Origin: Tubulanus polymorphus
Lineage: Eukaryota; Nemertea; Palaeonemertea; Tubulaniformes; Tubulanidae
Assembly: GCF_964204645.1 (NCBI RefSeq)
Contig: NC_134025.1
Coordinates: forward strand, 23,590,001-23,654,000
Length of the DNA stretch: 64,000 nucleotides
Direction: 5' to 3'
In this document: positions 11,375 through 23,500 of the stretch, piece by piece
Layout of the letters: each line of letters opens with the position of its first letter
How positions within the stretch are numbered: position 1 is the first letter of the stretch
Notes under the pieces: model-generated
What the model saw: the letters and a program-made list of their open reading frames with translations, nothing else
Database searches by the model: none
Told to the model about the DNA's origin: nothing
Made by a program: the position numbers and the translations under genes

Positions 11375-11417
11375 TGACAGTGCTAGGTAACGAACATTGC
11401 GTTACCTAGCACTGTCA
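11375..11417. repeat. 18-bp inverted repeat hairpin
   Basis: TGACAGTGCTAGGTAACG (11375-11392) pairs perfectly with CGTTACCTAGCACTGTCA (11400-11417) around the 7-base loop AACATTG. It lies about 170 bp upstream of the first recognised exon of the coiled-coil gene. It could be a terminal-repeat dimer of a tiny transposon, a small structured RNA or a protein-binding palindrome. Confidence 0.8.
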
Positions 11418-11585
11418 ATATTACATTGAAATGCTCGAGAGGAATGCTTCACTATGACGTGAATAACATTTCAAGAGCAAAATAGGGTAAAATGGGGAAA
11501 GGTATAGTTATATTTTTCTTAGTATGATAGTATTGGACATCTAAGAGCGTTCCAAGTATCATTTAGAAAATTCTTCCTTTTTTAG

Positions 11586-14500
11586 GCGAGGGACCGACGA
11601 AACCGATACGAGTGAAACCACCACCACCTAAGAAGTTATCTGCGTCATCGAGCTCCAGTGAATCAGATAAGCGACGCAGCAGCATTGCTGGTGTTTTCCG
11701 CAGGGCTAGTATAGCCCTAGAACATGTCATAAAACCAAAATCGTTATCCCAATCAAATAAGAAAGATCAAATTCGACTAGACATTCAAGAAAATAATGAC
11801 ACAATTGCAATCTTACAAACACAACTAGAAGAAAAAGATGTCGAAAATAGTAAGTTGATCATAAAATCTATAGTTTCATTGATAACTGAATATATGCCTA
11901 CTTTTAAGATAAAGATACCGGGTTTTTCATTTTCTCCAAACTTTTTCATTTTCATTTATGTAATATCCGCATTTAGATCGGTTGATGTTGACCGTTGATG
12001 AGATGCAAAGTGCAATCCATGTCTTACGATCGGCCAATGAAAAGATGCAACGCCAAAACGTTTTCATGGACCAAAAACGTACGAAAACTATGTGTAGAAT
12101 GGAACAATTGATGATGTACATCATGGAAATGGAACTAGGAATAAAACAGTTTGAGGATGAACGACAGAGATGGAAGGGAAAGGTGGAAGAATTGGACAGT
12201 CTTATCCGGCAAATCGAACCCAATAATGATTTATTGAACCCATCCTCAGATTCTGACTTGTCAGAAGATGATCACGGATGCACAAAGATAAGAGAACTAG
12301 AACGAGAAAACCAGACTTTAAAAATCCGCAAAGACAATATTTCTTCTTTGTGGCAACGTGTTGTTGAGTTGGAAGAACTGAACAATAATCTGCTTAAGTG
12401 TATGGCGGAAATCTCTAATATAATGGCCAATGAAAATGAATTGAACGGATTCCGTGTGTTCCTAAAGCGTAAAAGAGCAACAGGATGTTTATTGGACGCT
12501 GATACTTTACCAGAAAATATAGACCATATTATATCGAGTGAAATTCCTCCCGAACTATTTTTAATATATCTCCAGGAAAGGCTTAGCGAGCTACAAAGAC
12601 TCAATTTGACAATATCTGAAATCAAAGAAAATAATATTTCATTAGAGGAAGAGAACAGCAAATGCAACAAAATGATTCAAAAGTTGGAAGAAGAAAAGAG
12701 CGAACGTCTTGAACTAACAACAGACGAAAGTTCAGAAAATCGGGCGTTATCGTCTCAGATTAAAGGGTTCAAACAGGAATTACAATGCCTTCGTGACGTG
12801 GAATTAGAAATGACAAATGAAATGGAAGAGAAGGACAAAGCCATTCAAGAACTAACTATGAAAGTGCGTAGACTAAAAGGGGAGGTATACGATGAGAAAA
12901 ACAAGAAAATAAGTACACTAGAGCGTGAAAACGAAACGCTACGAAAATGTGAACGTGAATTTAAAGAATTGCAGAAGGTATGCAAGGATAACGCAGAGGA
13001 AAAACGGGATCTGATTACTGATTACGAGGAAATGCAACTTCGTATTACTTCGCTGATATCAACAAATTCATCCTTAGAACGTGAGGTCGAAAGGCTACGG
13101 ACGTTAGCCATCGATAGAACAGACGAAAACGTTGAACTGGAAAACGTTGAACATCAGTGTCAGACTCTGAGAAAAGAAAATCACGAGTTATCGCGTGAAA
13201 ATTCTCGATTACGCCAGGAAAATAGAGAACAACAAGTCATAATTGAAGACAATTCGGATGTAGTTGAGAAACTTCGAGCCGATGTTAACCATCACGAATC
13301 CGCCAACTACGATCTTCAGAACAAAGTAACAGAATTACACAAAGAGAACGTTGACTTGGTTGACGATCGTCTTGAATCCGAGAAAATACGCGGTCAACTT
13401 ATCAAAGCTCTTATGGATGGTGACAGACTTGAGGGTGAACTTAATCTTTGTAAGGAGAGGCTGGTTGAATTGCAAGGAACATCTGATGTGCTGGGAGAAC
13501 AAAGCAAACGCTTACAAACGGAAGAGAATCGGGTTAACAAACTGGAGGAATATACCTCAAAAATAGAAGAAGAAAATCGAGGTCTGAAAAAGTCTTTGAT
13601 TGATAATGACGATATCAAGCGGAAATATGAAGATTTGGAATCCGATTACAGGAGAACGCTAGCTAGATTGAAAGAAGAAAGGGATAAAGGGGAAAATCTC
13701 TTGACACTGACTGAGGCTTTGGAAAATGACAATAAATCTTTTACTAATCAGTCGGAGCATATAGTACTTCTTATGACAACTATCGAGAATCTGAAATCAG
13801 AAAATGAGCATTTTCTGGAAGAAACCACACGTCTTCAACAACAGTTGAATTCGACGCAGCACATTTCCGTGGAAAGTGATAAACTAAAAGAAGAAATTCA
13901 ACGGGGACGAGAGAACTTAAGAGACGCGATGCTGGCAATAGGGGATTTGACTGCTGCTAATAGGAAGTATCACACACAAGAACAGGAAGCGATTATAACT
14001 CTAGCGAAATTGGACGAGTTTGAGCAAGAAAATATTGAATTGAGATCTAAAATCAATGAAATTCCGATACTAAAGTCGTATATACAGGAATTAGAACTGA
14101 AAAATACGGAGAATGTACGAACGTCCTCGGCAGAAATTGAGACTTTAAAGGAGGAACTAAAACGGGGTCGAGACAACATATGTCAAGCTATGCTAACAAT
14201 AGGAGATCTCACAGCTACCAATAAAAAGTATCAAGCAGATGAAATGGAGCTTATCAATAGTAAACATCAGATGAATTCATTGGAAAACGAAAATCATAGA
14301 TTGGAAGCTGTTGCTTCAGATCTACAGTCTCAGTTGGAATTGTTACAGCAAAACAATAGGCAATTGGCATCTGAGGTCCTGGACACACAGAAAAAACTAT
14401 CTGAAGAATACAATCGTGCGCGTAGCTTATTGGTCCAAGTTCAGACTTTAAAAGAGGTCGAAAAACAATTTGTAAAACTTAAAGATGAAAATGCAAGTTT

Positions 14501-17500
14501 AGCTTTAGAACTTAAGATGCTGAAAGAATGTAAAAGAGAGACAAAGGGTGAACTTGATAATGTTGAAAGTAAACGTGATGACGAATGTGCGAGTAATACA
14601 ATGAAGGAGGAAAATACCGCTTATCGTGAACAGGTTTCACAGAGTATTGAATGCGGCTTACGCGGCACGGTAACAGATGATTTGACGAAACTAATAAAAA
14701 ATGTCGTATTCAATATCGAAAAAGACCGAAGTGTACTGGAAAGCTGTCGTGTTGAGTTGGGCCGACTGCAGCATCATTTAAATCACATTGAAAGCGAAAA
14801 TAAATCAACCCGTTCAGAACTTTACGATCTCAGACTGGACGTAGAACGTAATCGAAAGGACCAGGATAGTACCCTAGAATTTGAGACATTTGACGAACGT
14901 CTTCGAAAATTAGAGCGAAACTATACGAATCTGGACGGATTTTATGATAAACTGACAGACATAGAGGAAAATCTACTCGATATTGATAGGTTTAAACTAA
15001 AGGTTATTGAGAAAGCTAATATCATGCAGCAGAGTTTAGATCGTCTGACTGAGCAGCGAAATGAACAAGAAATGGAAGTAGATAATCAGACTGTTGAAGC
15101 ACCTCTAAACAAACGTCTTAGTGGTCGAATTCGTAAGGCACCTAAACCTGTCCAGCTACAAGTTAAAATCAAATCCCTTAGTGTAGATGATATAGAATCG
15201 GCATCTGGCGGCAGTCGTGATATTGCCACTAAGATGAAAAAGAAAAATCCGCTCAATTGTAAACGGACAACCTATGGCAAAGTTTACAAGCAAACGCCGC
15301 ACCGGCTTCATTCATTGTTTAGATACAAGCTGATTTTAAGTCGAATCGAAGAAAAACTCCGTACACAAGAGAAAGGCCTAAAAGAGGTTGGGTGTAGTGG
15401 ACCTCTCAAACACAAAAATCCTTGCTTCGAATTAGAAACACTGAACAAAGAGTTGAAATCAAAATTAGAAGATCGTGAGATTGAGGTAGATTTACTGATT
15501 CACGGAGAAACCGAACTGGAAAACACCAATCGCAACCTCTCTTCTGAAGTTCACGAATTAAAGGAATTTAAAATCAAATATGGTATGTATAGTCTTCTTA
15601 GTAGTTATTTTTTCGAAGAACAAAATAGACCTGACTTATGATGTTTATAGAACTTCTGAAGCAAGATCATGCTGGACTGATGATAGAATGTAGTCGATTA
15701 ACGAGCGATCTTAGAGTTTTGGAAGTAGATCGTAACGCTATTGAATCAGAACTTAACCGCATGAAACAGCATTTAGAGTCCACAAGGCTTGCAAAAGGTA
15801 TATAAAATGCAAACCAATAAAAATGATGTTTTAAACCTAAAGAAAAGCTAATCCAAATGAAATACTCTACCGTCAGTTGGGGTTTAAAAACATGTATGTA
15901 ATGTTATAGATTTACTGGAGACCGATAGAAAGGAGGCAGAAAATGAGGAAAGACGGCTACTACAAAACACTTTAGATATGAAAGTCGAGAAGAGACAACT
16001 TCGAATGCACATTGAGAGAATTGAAAATGAAATATCACAACTTGAACGACACAGAAGTTGTTTTATTGATCATTTGTAAAAAAGCATATTCAAATATATA
16101 TGTTTCCATTGAATTATATGGTTAATCGATGTTTCAGGAAAATTGACCAGAGCCCTGATGACGAAAGACGAACTAATGTTTAAACAACGAGGTATCGTGA
16201 AACGATCTCTGCAGAAAAACGAAGAACTAACTGTAAGTTAACTTCGCCTTCAGTGTCGAGGAATTGGCTTCACTTTTTAGGTTCATGAATGTGTTTCGAC
16301 GAATGTAGGATCTGGTAAAAACAATACAAAGACGAAACAATCGTGTATTTTCCCAGTATCTTGACGAACTGAATCGAACTGCTGAGGAAAAATTGAACGT
16401 CGTTAAAAGTCGTTCTCCCGGTAAGGGTTTTATTGATAGCTCGAATCGTTGATCCTGACTACGTCCGGCCAGTGGGAAACTGCCACCAGGGTGCCGTTTC
16501 ACGAACAAGTTTAAGGCTTAAACGGTTAAGTTTGAATTGTTGTCCTCATTGAAGAAATGAAGTAACCAATGGCAATTACACCAAAAATTTGAGTTTATTT
16601 TTTTGTGAAACTGGGCCCAGTTCTTAAATTATTCATACAAGACTTTGAACGTTCATGAAACTAACTCCCATCCGTATTGCGACGTTGTATCAACAGATTT
16701 GCCTAAGTTTCTACGAGGAATGTTTCACAGATCCGAAGAAAAGGCAATGAATTTAGAAAAACAACATATTCATCAGCTGGAGAAGGTACGGGTTTAGAAA
16801 TAAAGTTTTGAATATTAGAAATATAATTCTTAGCTAAGCAACGTTAAACGTATCTGATTTATAGAACGAAGAGTTAGAAATGATAAGAGTTGAACAGCAA
16901 GCGATTATAGATCGGCTAGAACTGGCTTTATCTTCGACGCATATAGAAATCGATCAGCTACAATCAATCAAAGATGTTTCTGAAATAATACTGCTCATAT
17001 CATACCGCGATGCCGAACGGACATTAACTCTTCAACCGTCCAACGATTTCTTATCACCGATTACATCGAAAGACTCGATGAACTGCACAAAAGAAAGCGA
17101 TTCCATTCGACTCACTACATTCAATGAGTTCGATGCTGATGATGGAAATGGGAATGATCTGAATAAAGTCGATGACTTACTGGTTGACAATAATATCACT
17201 CATCCAGTTGTGGTGATTGGAGACGCGCACGATGGGTCGATGTATCCTTCAATGATTATGCCAGTAGCCACCAGCACTCCTAAAAAGAGAGTGGCATTTG
17301 CTAGTAATGATGAAATATTCACAGGTATATCATGACTGCGATTGAAGATTGATTCTTGACTAATAGTTTTATTTTTGGAGAAATTGCGATCCAATGCAAT
17401 ATCCGTGGCGAAAAGAGTAGAATGAGATGATTTTTTCAATGGAGCAAGAAATTGAAATTGAAACAAGTATAATATATAACGTAAAATTCGTAAATGATTA

Positions 17501-17663
17501 AGTAAGATTTCGTTCTATTGATTTAGATAATGAAGCGTATGAAAGAGAGACAGTGAAACCACCGCCAAATTCACCAGAAGACCAAGCGCACAGCATTCTC
17601 ACGATATCTCCGCCACAACCTTCCCCACGACAAAAATCGAAAGCTGACTCACCAGATTCATGA
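11586..17663 (+). CDS. Large coiled-coil protein, function unknown (5' incomplete)
   Basis: I do not recognise this gene. Exons: 11586-11849, one very long exon 11977-15582, 15651-15797, 15910-16075, about 16140-16232, 16309-16420, 16697-16785, 16865-17324 and 17527-17663 (TGA 17661-17663). The total is roughly 1,690 residues. A basic, Ser/Pro-rich head (SASSSSSESDKRRSSIAGVFRRAS) precedes about 1,200 residues of almost unbroken Glu/Lys/Leu-rich coiled coil. Then comes a basic break (LSGRIRKAPKPVQLQ...KMKKKNPLNCKR), more coil, and a disordered Pro/Ser tail with TPKKRVAFAS. This suggests a cytoskeletal, centrosomal or scaffold role, as inference only. The 15910-16075 to next-exon junction is uncertain: the obvious TTTCAG acceptor gives a stop, whereas an AG at about 16150 restores frame. 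AATAAA signals at 17802 and about 17835 fit the 3' end. The initiating exon was not found. Confidence 0.75.
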
Positions 17664-18122
17664 CAACTTTTCAAATTTGCGTTTGAATAGAAAAAGAACG
17701 CTCTAAAATTTGATGCATCATTCGATTAATGACTTTCGTCGGCCATCATGTTTCGGATGAGTAGCCTTATTTAGCTCGATTAAGAATTTTATTACTCGAA
17801 GCAATAAACTGAACTAAATTATTGATAGTTCCGTTCAATAAAGTAGGTGAAATTTTATGATTCCGGTGGTCTATTTATTGGGGAAGATGAAAGAAGTTGA
17901 TACCGCACTATATCTTTCATATTCACTACAAACGTTCTGTGTGTATCATGGATTGGAATTCCGTATTTCTATGTCAGATTTTTACATATATCATGATTGT
18001 GAGTATTCTACGTTGCATATAAGATGGTAAATTGACGCAAAAGATATTAAGGATAAAAATTAACATTTGCTCGTGTTTGACTCATGGATAACCACTCATT
18101 TATATTGAAAATTTGTATGTAG
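17664..18122. other. Intergenic between coiled-coil and isthmin-like genes
   Basis: This holds the 3' UTR and AATAAA signals of the coiled-coil gene. It should also hold the first exon or exons of the isthmin-like gene, but no signal peptide or thrombospondin exon could be identified. Confidence 0.4.
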
Positions 18123-19482
18123 ATATTGGTTTCACCGTTCCCAGTATACGAAGTGGTCGAGTACGGTCTAACGGATAGTGATTTGGAGGAGGGGAACTTT
18201 GTAGAAGTAGATAGTGATAGTAACATTAAGAAGCAGCTTAATTCGGAAAGTACCGAATATAATTCATCGTCTGATTTACTGAAAAGGGAATCCGTGGAAT
18301 TAGTCGAGTTCAGTGACGACGATTGGATCAATAAATGGGAACAAGATCTTGAAAATGATCCTTGGTGGAATGAAAGCGATTATGATTACAATCTTGAATC
18401 AGATGACGAAGAACATGGTGTAAAAGATACAAGGGCTGCAGTTAATGAATTAGGATTGCCATCGGGTGAGTGGGATTAACATCTTCCTATTCAACATGGC
18501 AAATGCAACGCATAAACTGATAAGACTATCCAATTATGTGTAGATAATGAACAAGGAAAGGATGCTACAGATTTTTCGCCGATGGAATCAAATCAAGACG
18601 AACAAAAAAAGGATGAAAATAAATATTTAGATTCGTTTCTAGACGGCAGTGGATCCGGCGACCAAGGTCTAGTATTCAAAATACGAAAAATAACAAAATA
18701 TACAAACTGCGCCTTGACCTTTTCAATAATGATTTCAGGTAGTGCTTCAGAACCACAAGCTTTCCTAGATCCAGGTAGGTATTCTAGTGAATATATACAT
18801 TCTGTAACACGTTTAGTGCAGTGAAAGTTTCAAGGTGCATGTATTCATTCAATTAACGATTTTTCTTATACACAGAAATAGATAATTGCGGAATTTGGGT
18901 GAAGTGTCAGATTGAATTTTTGAAGTCGTACGAATCATTCGTGAACGCCCTCCCGCGATGCCCATGCTATTATCCGATGGGGTTGAAGTATTTCAGCGAG
19001 GTATGGGACAATGTGTCCGAAAGATACATCAGGTGGAAAGACATTGATGGTAAAAATGAACGTATCGATGTTTACAAACCGGATGCGGTGAACTGTATCC
19101 GATCGGAATCACCGGGTTCATCCGTATTATCTGCTCAGGTTTGTTGCTACGATACATGGATGATGCTGATAACAAGGGGTCGAGGGGCCGGTACTTTGAA
19201 TCTAGTAAGCCCAGACATTTCTTATACTTTACATCAGAAGATGGATATTCAACCGTGGGTCGTCTGTAAAGGTAACTGGTCAAAGTAAGAAATGATTTGA
19301 TTATGTGCATTGAATTTCTGTCGAGATGTCCAGAAGTTGTTCATTTTCATCTGGAAAGTATTTCCTGTTTTCTCATTATCAGGTACCAACTTGGGCGACC
19401 GACCGACAAACAAAATAACTGTTTGCCAAACCCAGAAGATACGGAATTTAAAAAGCAATTTAAAGAATTGATGTACAGATGA
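18123..19482 (+). CDS. Isthmin-like protein with C-terminal AMOP domain (5' incomplete)
   Basis: Exons: 18123-18465, 18544-18666, 18739-18774, 18876-19284 and 19383-19482 (TGA). Most junctions are phase 1. The first two exons encode a very acidic Asp/Glu/Ser-rich region. The last two encode a clear AMOP domain of the isthmin type: a Cys-x-x-Trp-x-x-Cys start, ALPRCPCYYP, YIRWKDIDG, a YKP...NCIRS block, AQVCCYD, LITRGRGAGTLNLVS, then WVVCKGNWSKY and a final NNC. This order matches vertebrate ISM1/ISM2, secreted regulators of morphogen and growth-factor signalling. Isthmins normally have a thrombospondin type-1 repeat before AMOP; none (no W-x-x-W-S-x-C) is visible between the acidic exons and AMOP. 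The signal-peptide exon was not found. The 18667-18738 intron is open in frame and could be retained. Confidence 0.8.
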
Positions 19483-20548
19483 TTATTGACGATAAATGTA
19501 ATGATTCTTACTGCCAATTTAGTGCAATGGTGCCTGTAATACACGTTGACTGAAATGATGAAGAAAGACGTCGAATGAGCAATGAATCATAAACCATTCT
19601 GTGGTGTAGTGTAGCGTAATCCTCCGGATGTTATAAACCAAAAAATTTAAATTCTCTTTTAGTAATAAGCATTTATTATACAGTCTTATTGTACAGTCTT
19701 CAAATGTTCTTTGACAATATAGTTTGATTCGAAATTTCACAACGTTTCCGTTTTTGATACCATTCCCTGTCATGTCCAAAGATTGTGCCACATTTACTAA
19801 TAGATACAACAATCTTCACTTGATATATGTAACATATTTTCATCAATTTTGAAATATTCTAAAAATCCAGTTCAAAACCCTTCTTTTAAAGACTGAGGCC
19901 ACCCACAGTGAAAGAGTCTGCTCAACAATTGTCAACGATCTCATGAAATCACCAGAAAGATACAAACAATATAGAAATATGCTCACCAAAGAAAGGAAAG
20001 AGAATCAAATTCTAAATATTGATCAAGAACAAACTTTGGAAAACAATTTCATAAATTTGCATATTAATACAGTATTAAGTACAACAATGAAATGATAGCA
20101 GATAACATCATAAACATGAAAAGTAATACAACTAATATGATAAAATTTTCCAGGATAATTGAGCATATAACAGATATGACATACTAAAAGGTAGAAATCG
20201 CGGCATTAGAACACATTGAGGTTTGAAAGCTATAATAAAATAAATACAAATAAATACTGTGCATATATATACATATACACATACATTTATTTCAATAAAA
20301 TCTAATTAAAACCATAAATAACATTCATAAAGGAACAGTACAGACCAAATAATTATATCTTGATGAAGATTATCTGCATTCGTAATATCATCTGGATCTA
20401 TCTAGAGTCAATTCATCAGAAATAGTAGATCACAAGTAAAATCAAACTACAGTAAATCTTGTGTATGTCGGATTAGTCTGAACCGGAAATAATAATTTCT
20501 GTCTCTAAATTAAGGAAATGAGTTTCCATGTTTCGGATTTTCATTTTT
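19483..20548. other. Intergenic between isthmin-like and ankyrin-GH20 genes, with an ORF remnant
   Basis: Frame 19892-20095 (+) is open for about 67 codons to a TGA. It contains ERVCSTIVNDLMKSPERY and KERKENQIL, follows an acceptor-like TTCTTTTAAAG and looks protein-coding. I do not recognise it. It may be a transposon remnant or a lone exon. The rest is AT-rich with a short TA/CA run near 20260-20290. Confidence 0.3.
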
Positions 20549-23500
20549 CTAAATCGGATCTTTTTCAAAGAAGTCCCTTAATCCAACTAGTTCATAATCA
20601 AATTTTTTCGAAGGTCTGACATATTTTACCAGTCCCACATTTTCCAACTTACACGAGTTATACTGTAATTCCAACACCATATTTAACATAATATCTAATT
20701 TGTCATGTGCGGTTCCTGATCTGGTATGAAAAGTTTCAGAAGCATGTTCAGCAGTGTTATAGTCTCTTGACAACCATTTGGTAGCTGGCGCAATGTCCAA
20801 ACTAGCTGGAATTGTTCTTTTAAGCCCAATAACCTTAATAAATAAATATGATATCGTATTATATCATACAATTTCTACACATAACAATACATAGGGATAT
20901 GTATTGATATATCTGAAGAAGTGCCAAATAGAATTAAATCAGTATTTGGGTAAAGATTAAAACCGACTTGTCGCTGCCCGTGCAGATATGCCAGTATTCA
21001 AAACAAATGAACCAAAACGCACCTGTTTGCCAGATCAGTTTTTGCAGTTGCTGGTAGATTTGATATACCAGCGTTTATAACTGCAACCCCTGCAGATGGA
21101 CAAGGATTACGGCCACAGTTTGATAAAGCACGTCCAATCCTGAATAATGAGATACCATTTTTCAAACATTGTTATGCTCAAATTAATGAATAATATGCAC
21201 AAAATTTCTATTAGGTGAAGCATCAACGATTTCCTTACCTATTAGCAAACATCATCAGATCAATTGTAATATTCAGTTCCTTAATAATAGCCTCATTTTG
21301 GATGCATTTAGGATGAGCAGACATCAATTCACTGGCACATTTTCGAATATGACGCATTGCTTTCTAAAAAAAAAAAAAACTAACTTGGGGTCCAGGGGTG
21401 CCATTGGTCTGAAATGCTCGAAATTCTGACAATTTTGATATTCAACGCCCCCTTGCCAACAAATACAGAAACCTTCATAAAATATGTGATGGGCTATAAC
21501 TTTGCAATTGATTGTGGTTATGCAATATGCATGATTGTATGATTTAACATCTTACTCCCTTAGTGTGAAGAACAAAAAACTTTATAATCCCAATCCCACA
21601 TGAAGTGTATGTCCTATGACAATGCTGACAATAATGCAAAACCAAGACTTCACCCAGTGTGTCAAAACCTTTTGATTTTATAATTTTATCTATGAATGAT
21701 GACTGATGAAAGTAAGATGGCTGCCATTTGCGTAACAATCCACTGATCGAAAATGTTTTATGGATCAATTGCTAAACTATACCCAACTCAAATTTCAATC
21801 AAATATAGCGAAGCATACAAAAGCTACAGGCCTATGATTTCAGAACAACCTACTTGGAATATATCTGCAGGGAGATTTTCAAGATTCACTTCATTTGGAT
21901 GTACCAAAAGCCGGAAAAGTGAAGAACCCAATTCTGCTGGTAAATTGTTCACATCATTTTCTGCAAAAGAGTTTATTAGACTTTGTAAACTTGTTAGTAA
22001 TGAATCATTAGTCTCTCTAGTCCGTAGCCGTTTTTATACCTGATTGCTTTTTTGAACAGCGCAGCACATAAGTTTCCGCCCGTCCCAGTTCTACGATCAC
22101 ATGCCCAAGTTTATTATTGTCGTCATTAAACACATGCATATTCATCAGTTCAGCCAAGTTAGCATGCATAAAATCCTGTCAAAAGATACCAACAGAAAAG
22201 TCTGATTAGAGGATATCATTACAAATATTCATTCTTTTTTAATCTAAACTCATGTGTTAGTTTGAAGTACAGTAAAATGTATCTCCGGAAATTTTCTTTG
22301 TGTTTAACCTGATGAATGATTGAATTCCATGAGAGTCCAGCACCAACAACATATCCCGACCAGCTAATGGATTGTGGGGTCATATGACCAATACCCGACC
22401 AGTTACACAGCAACATTCCTAATGCATTATGATTAACAGCAGCTTCTATTGCACCAGTAACATTCGATAAAGCAGCTTCTGGGCAGCCAGCCAGACTAAA
22501 AGTTATAATTTGTAAAAACTGTACGCGTTTTGGCTATTTGCAACCTAAGCTTATATATAGGGTTGATATATCAAATTTTGTAATTTGTGTAACGATACAC
22601 ACCTATTCCATGCTGAAGTACCAGGACAAACCATAAATGGCAGGCCGCTTTCCTCATATTCTTTGCAATACTTAGAAAAATTGTAGTCAGCCTGTGAGAG
22701 GTGTAAAAGAACCACATGGATGAATTGATCCAGTACCAGAACAAGCATTTTAACGGAGTGTTAGGTATAGAATATTAGAGTAAACTTCAAAGATTTTGCA
22801 ATGAGTCATACATGTACATGTACAACAATTTGGTAGTTCTGATTTTGAGTAAGATACCTGAAAACCATACTCCATCAGTATCATATTCAGAGGCAGATGA
22901 GGCATTGTGTCTATGCCGCCATGAAAAACAAATCCACAAAGTTGTACAGTGTGATCAGCTTTTAATGGCAACAACCGATGAGCATCATCCAAAAATAGTG
23001 CATCATCTTCAGTTGTGTTGAGTAGAAAGCTGCTTAGTCTAGGACCAACATTAACATAACTGAAGAAAGTCAAAGGTTAAAATAATTTTTGAAAGAACTA
23101 CGGTATCTTCTTCTGAGATGGTATATGTTCAGAAAAGTTAAAACACTATTCAGCTAAATTCATTCGGGTTATTATGAAATCTCTGAAGATAAGTGGTTTA
23201 CTGATTCGACTGGTACGGAGCGATAGCAGTCATTAACTGAAATCAATTACAAACCTGGATGATGGGAATGCATTTAGAAATTCTCCAAACGTATAGTAGA
23301 GTTCCGGTATGTCATTGAATGCAACAGTAGGACACACATCTAACACAGGAATCAGTGTTATGAAAAGTAATGTACAAAAAGATTCTAAATCAACCAACTC
23401 CCTGGAAATATAGAGCAAACATCACACTTAACCAATCCACAAAGAGTGAAATTCAATGATTGTTACAACAGGACTCATGTAGTTTTGGACTCGTTTAATT

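Larger units (their letters stand above)
9491..11585. other. Intergenic stretch with LINE relic and hairpin
   Basis: About 2.1 kb without a convincing host gene. It contains a decayed LINE fragment (10506-10718) and a near-perfect hairpin (11375-11417). The first exon or exons of the downstream coiled-coil gene should lie here, but I could not identify them. Confidence 0.5.
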
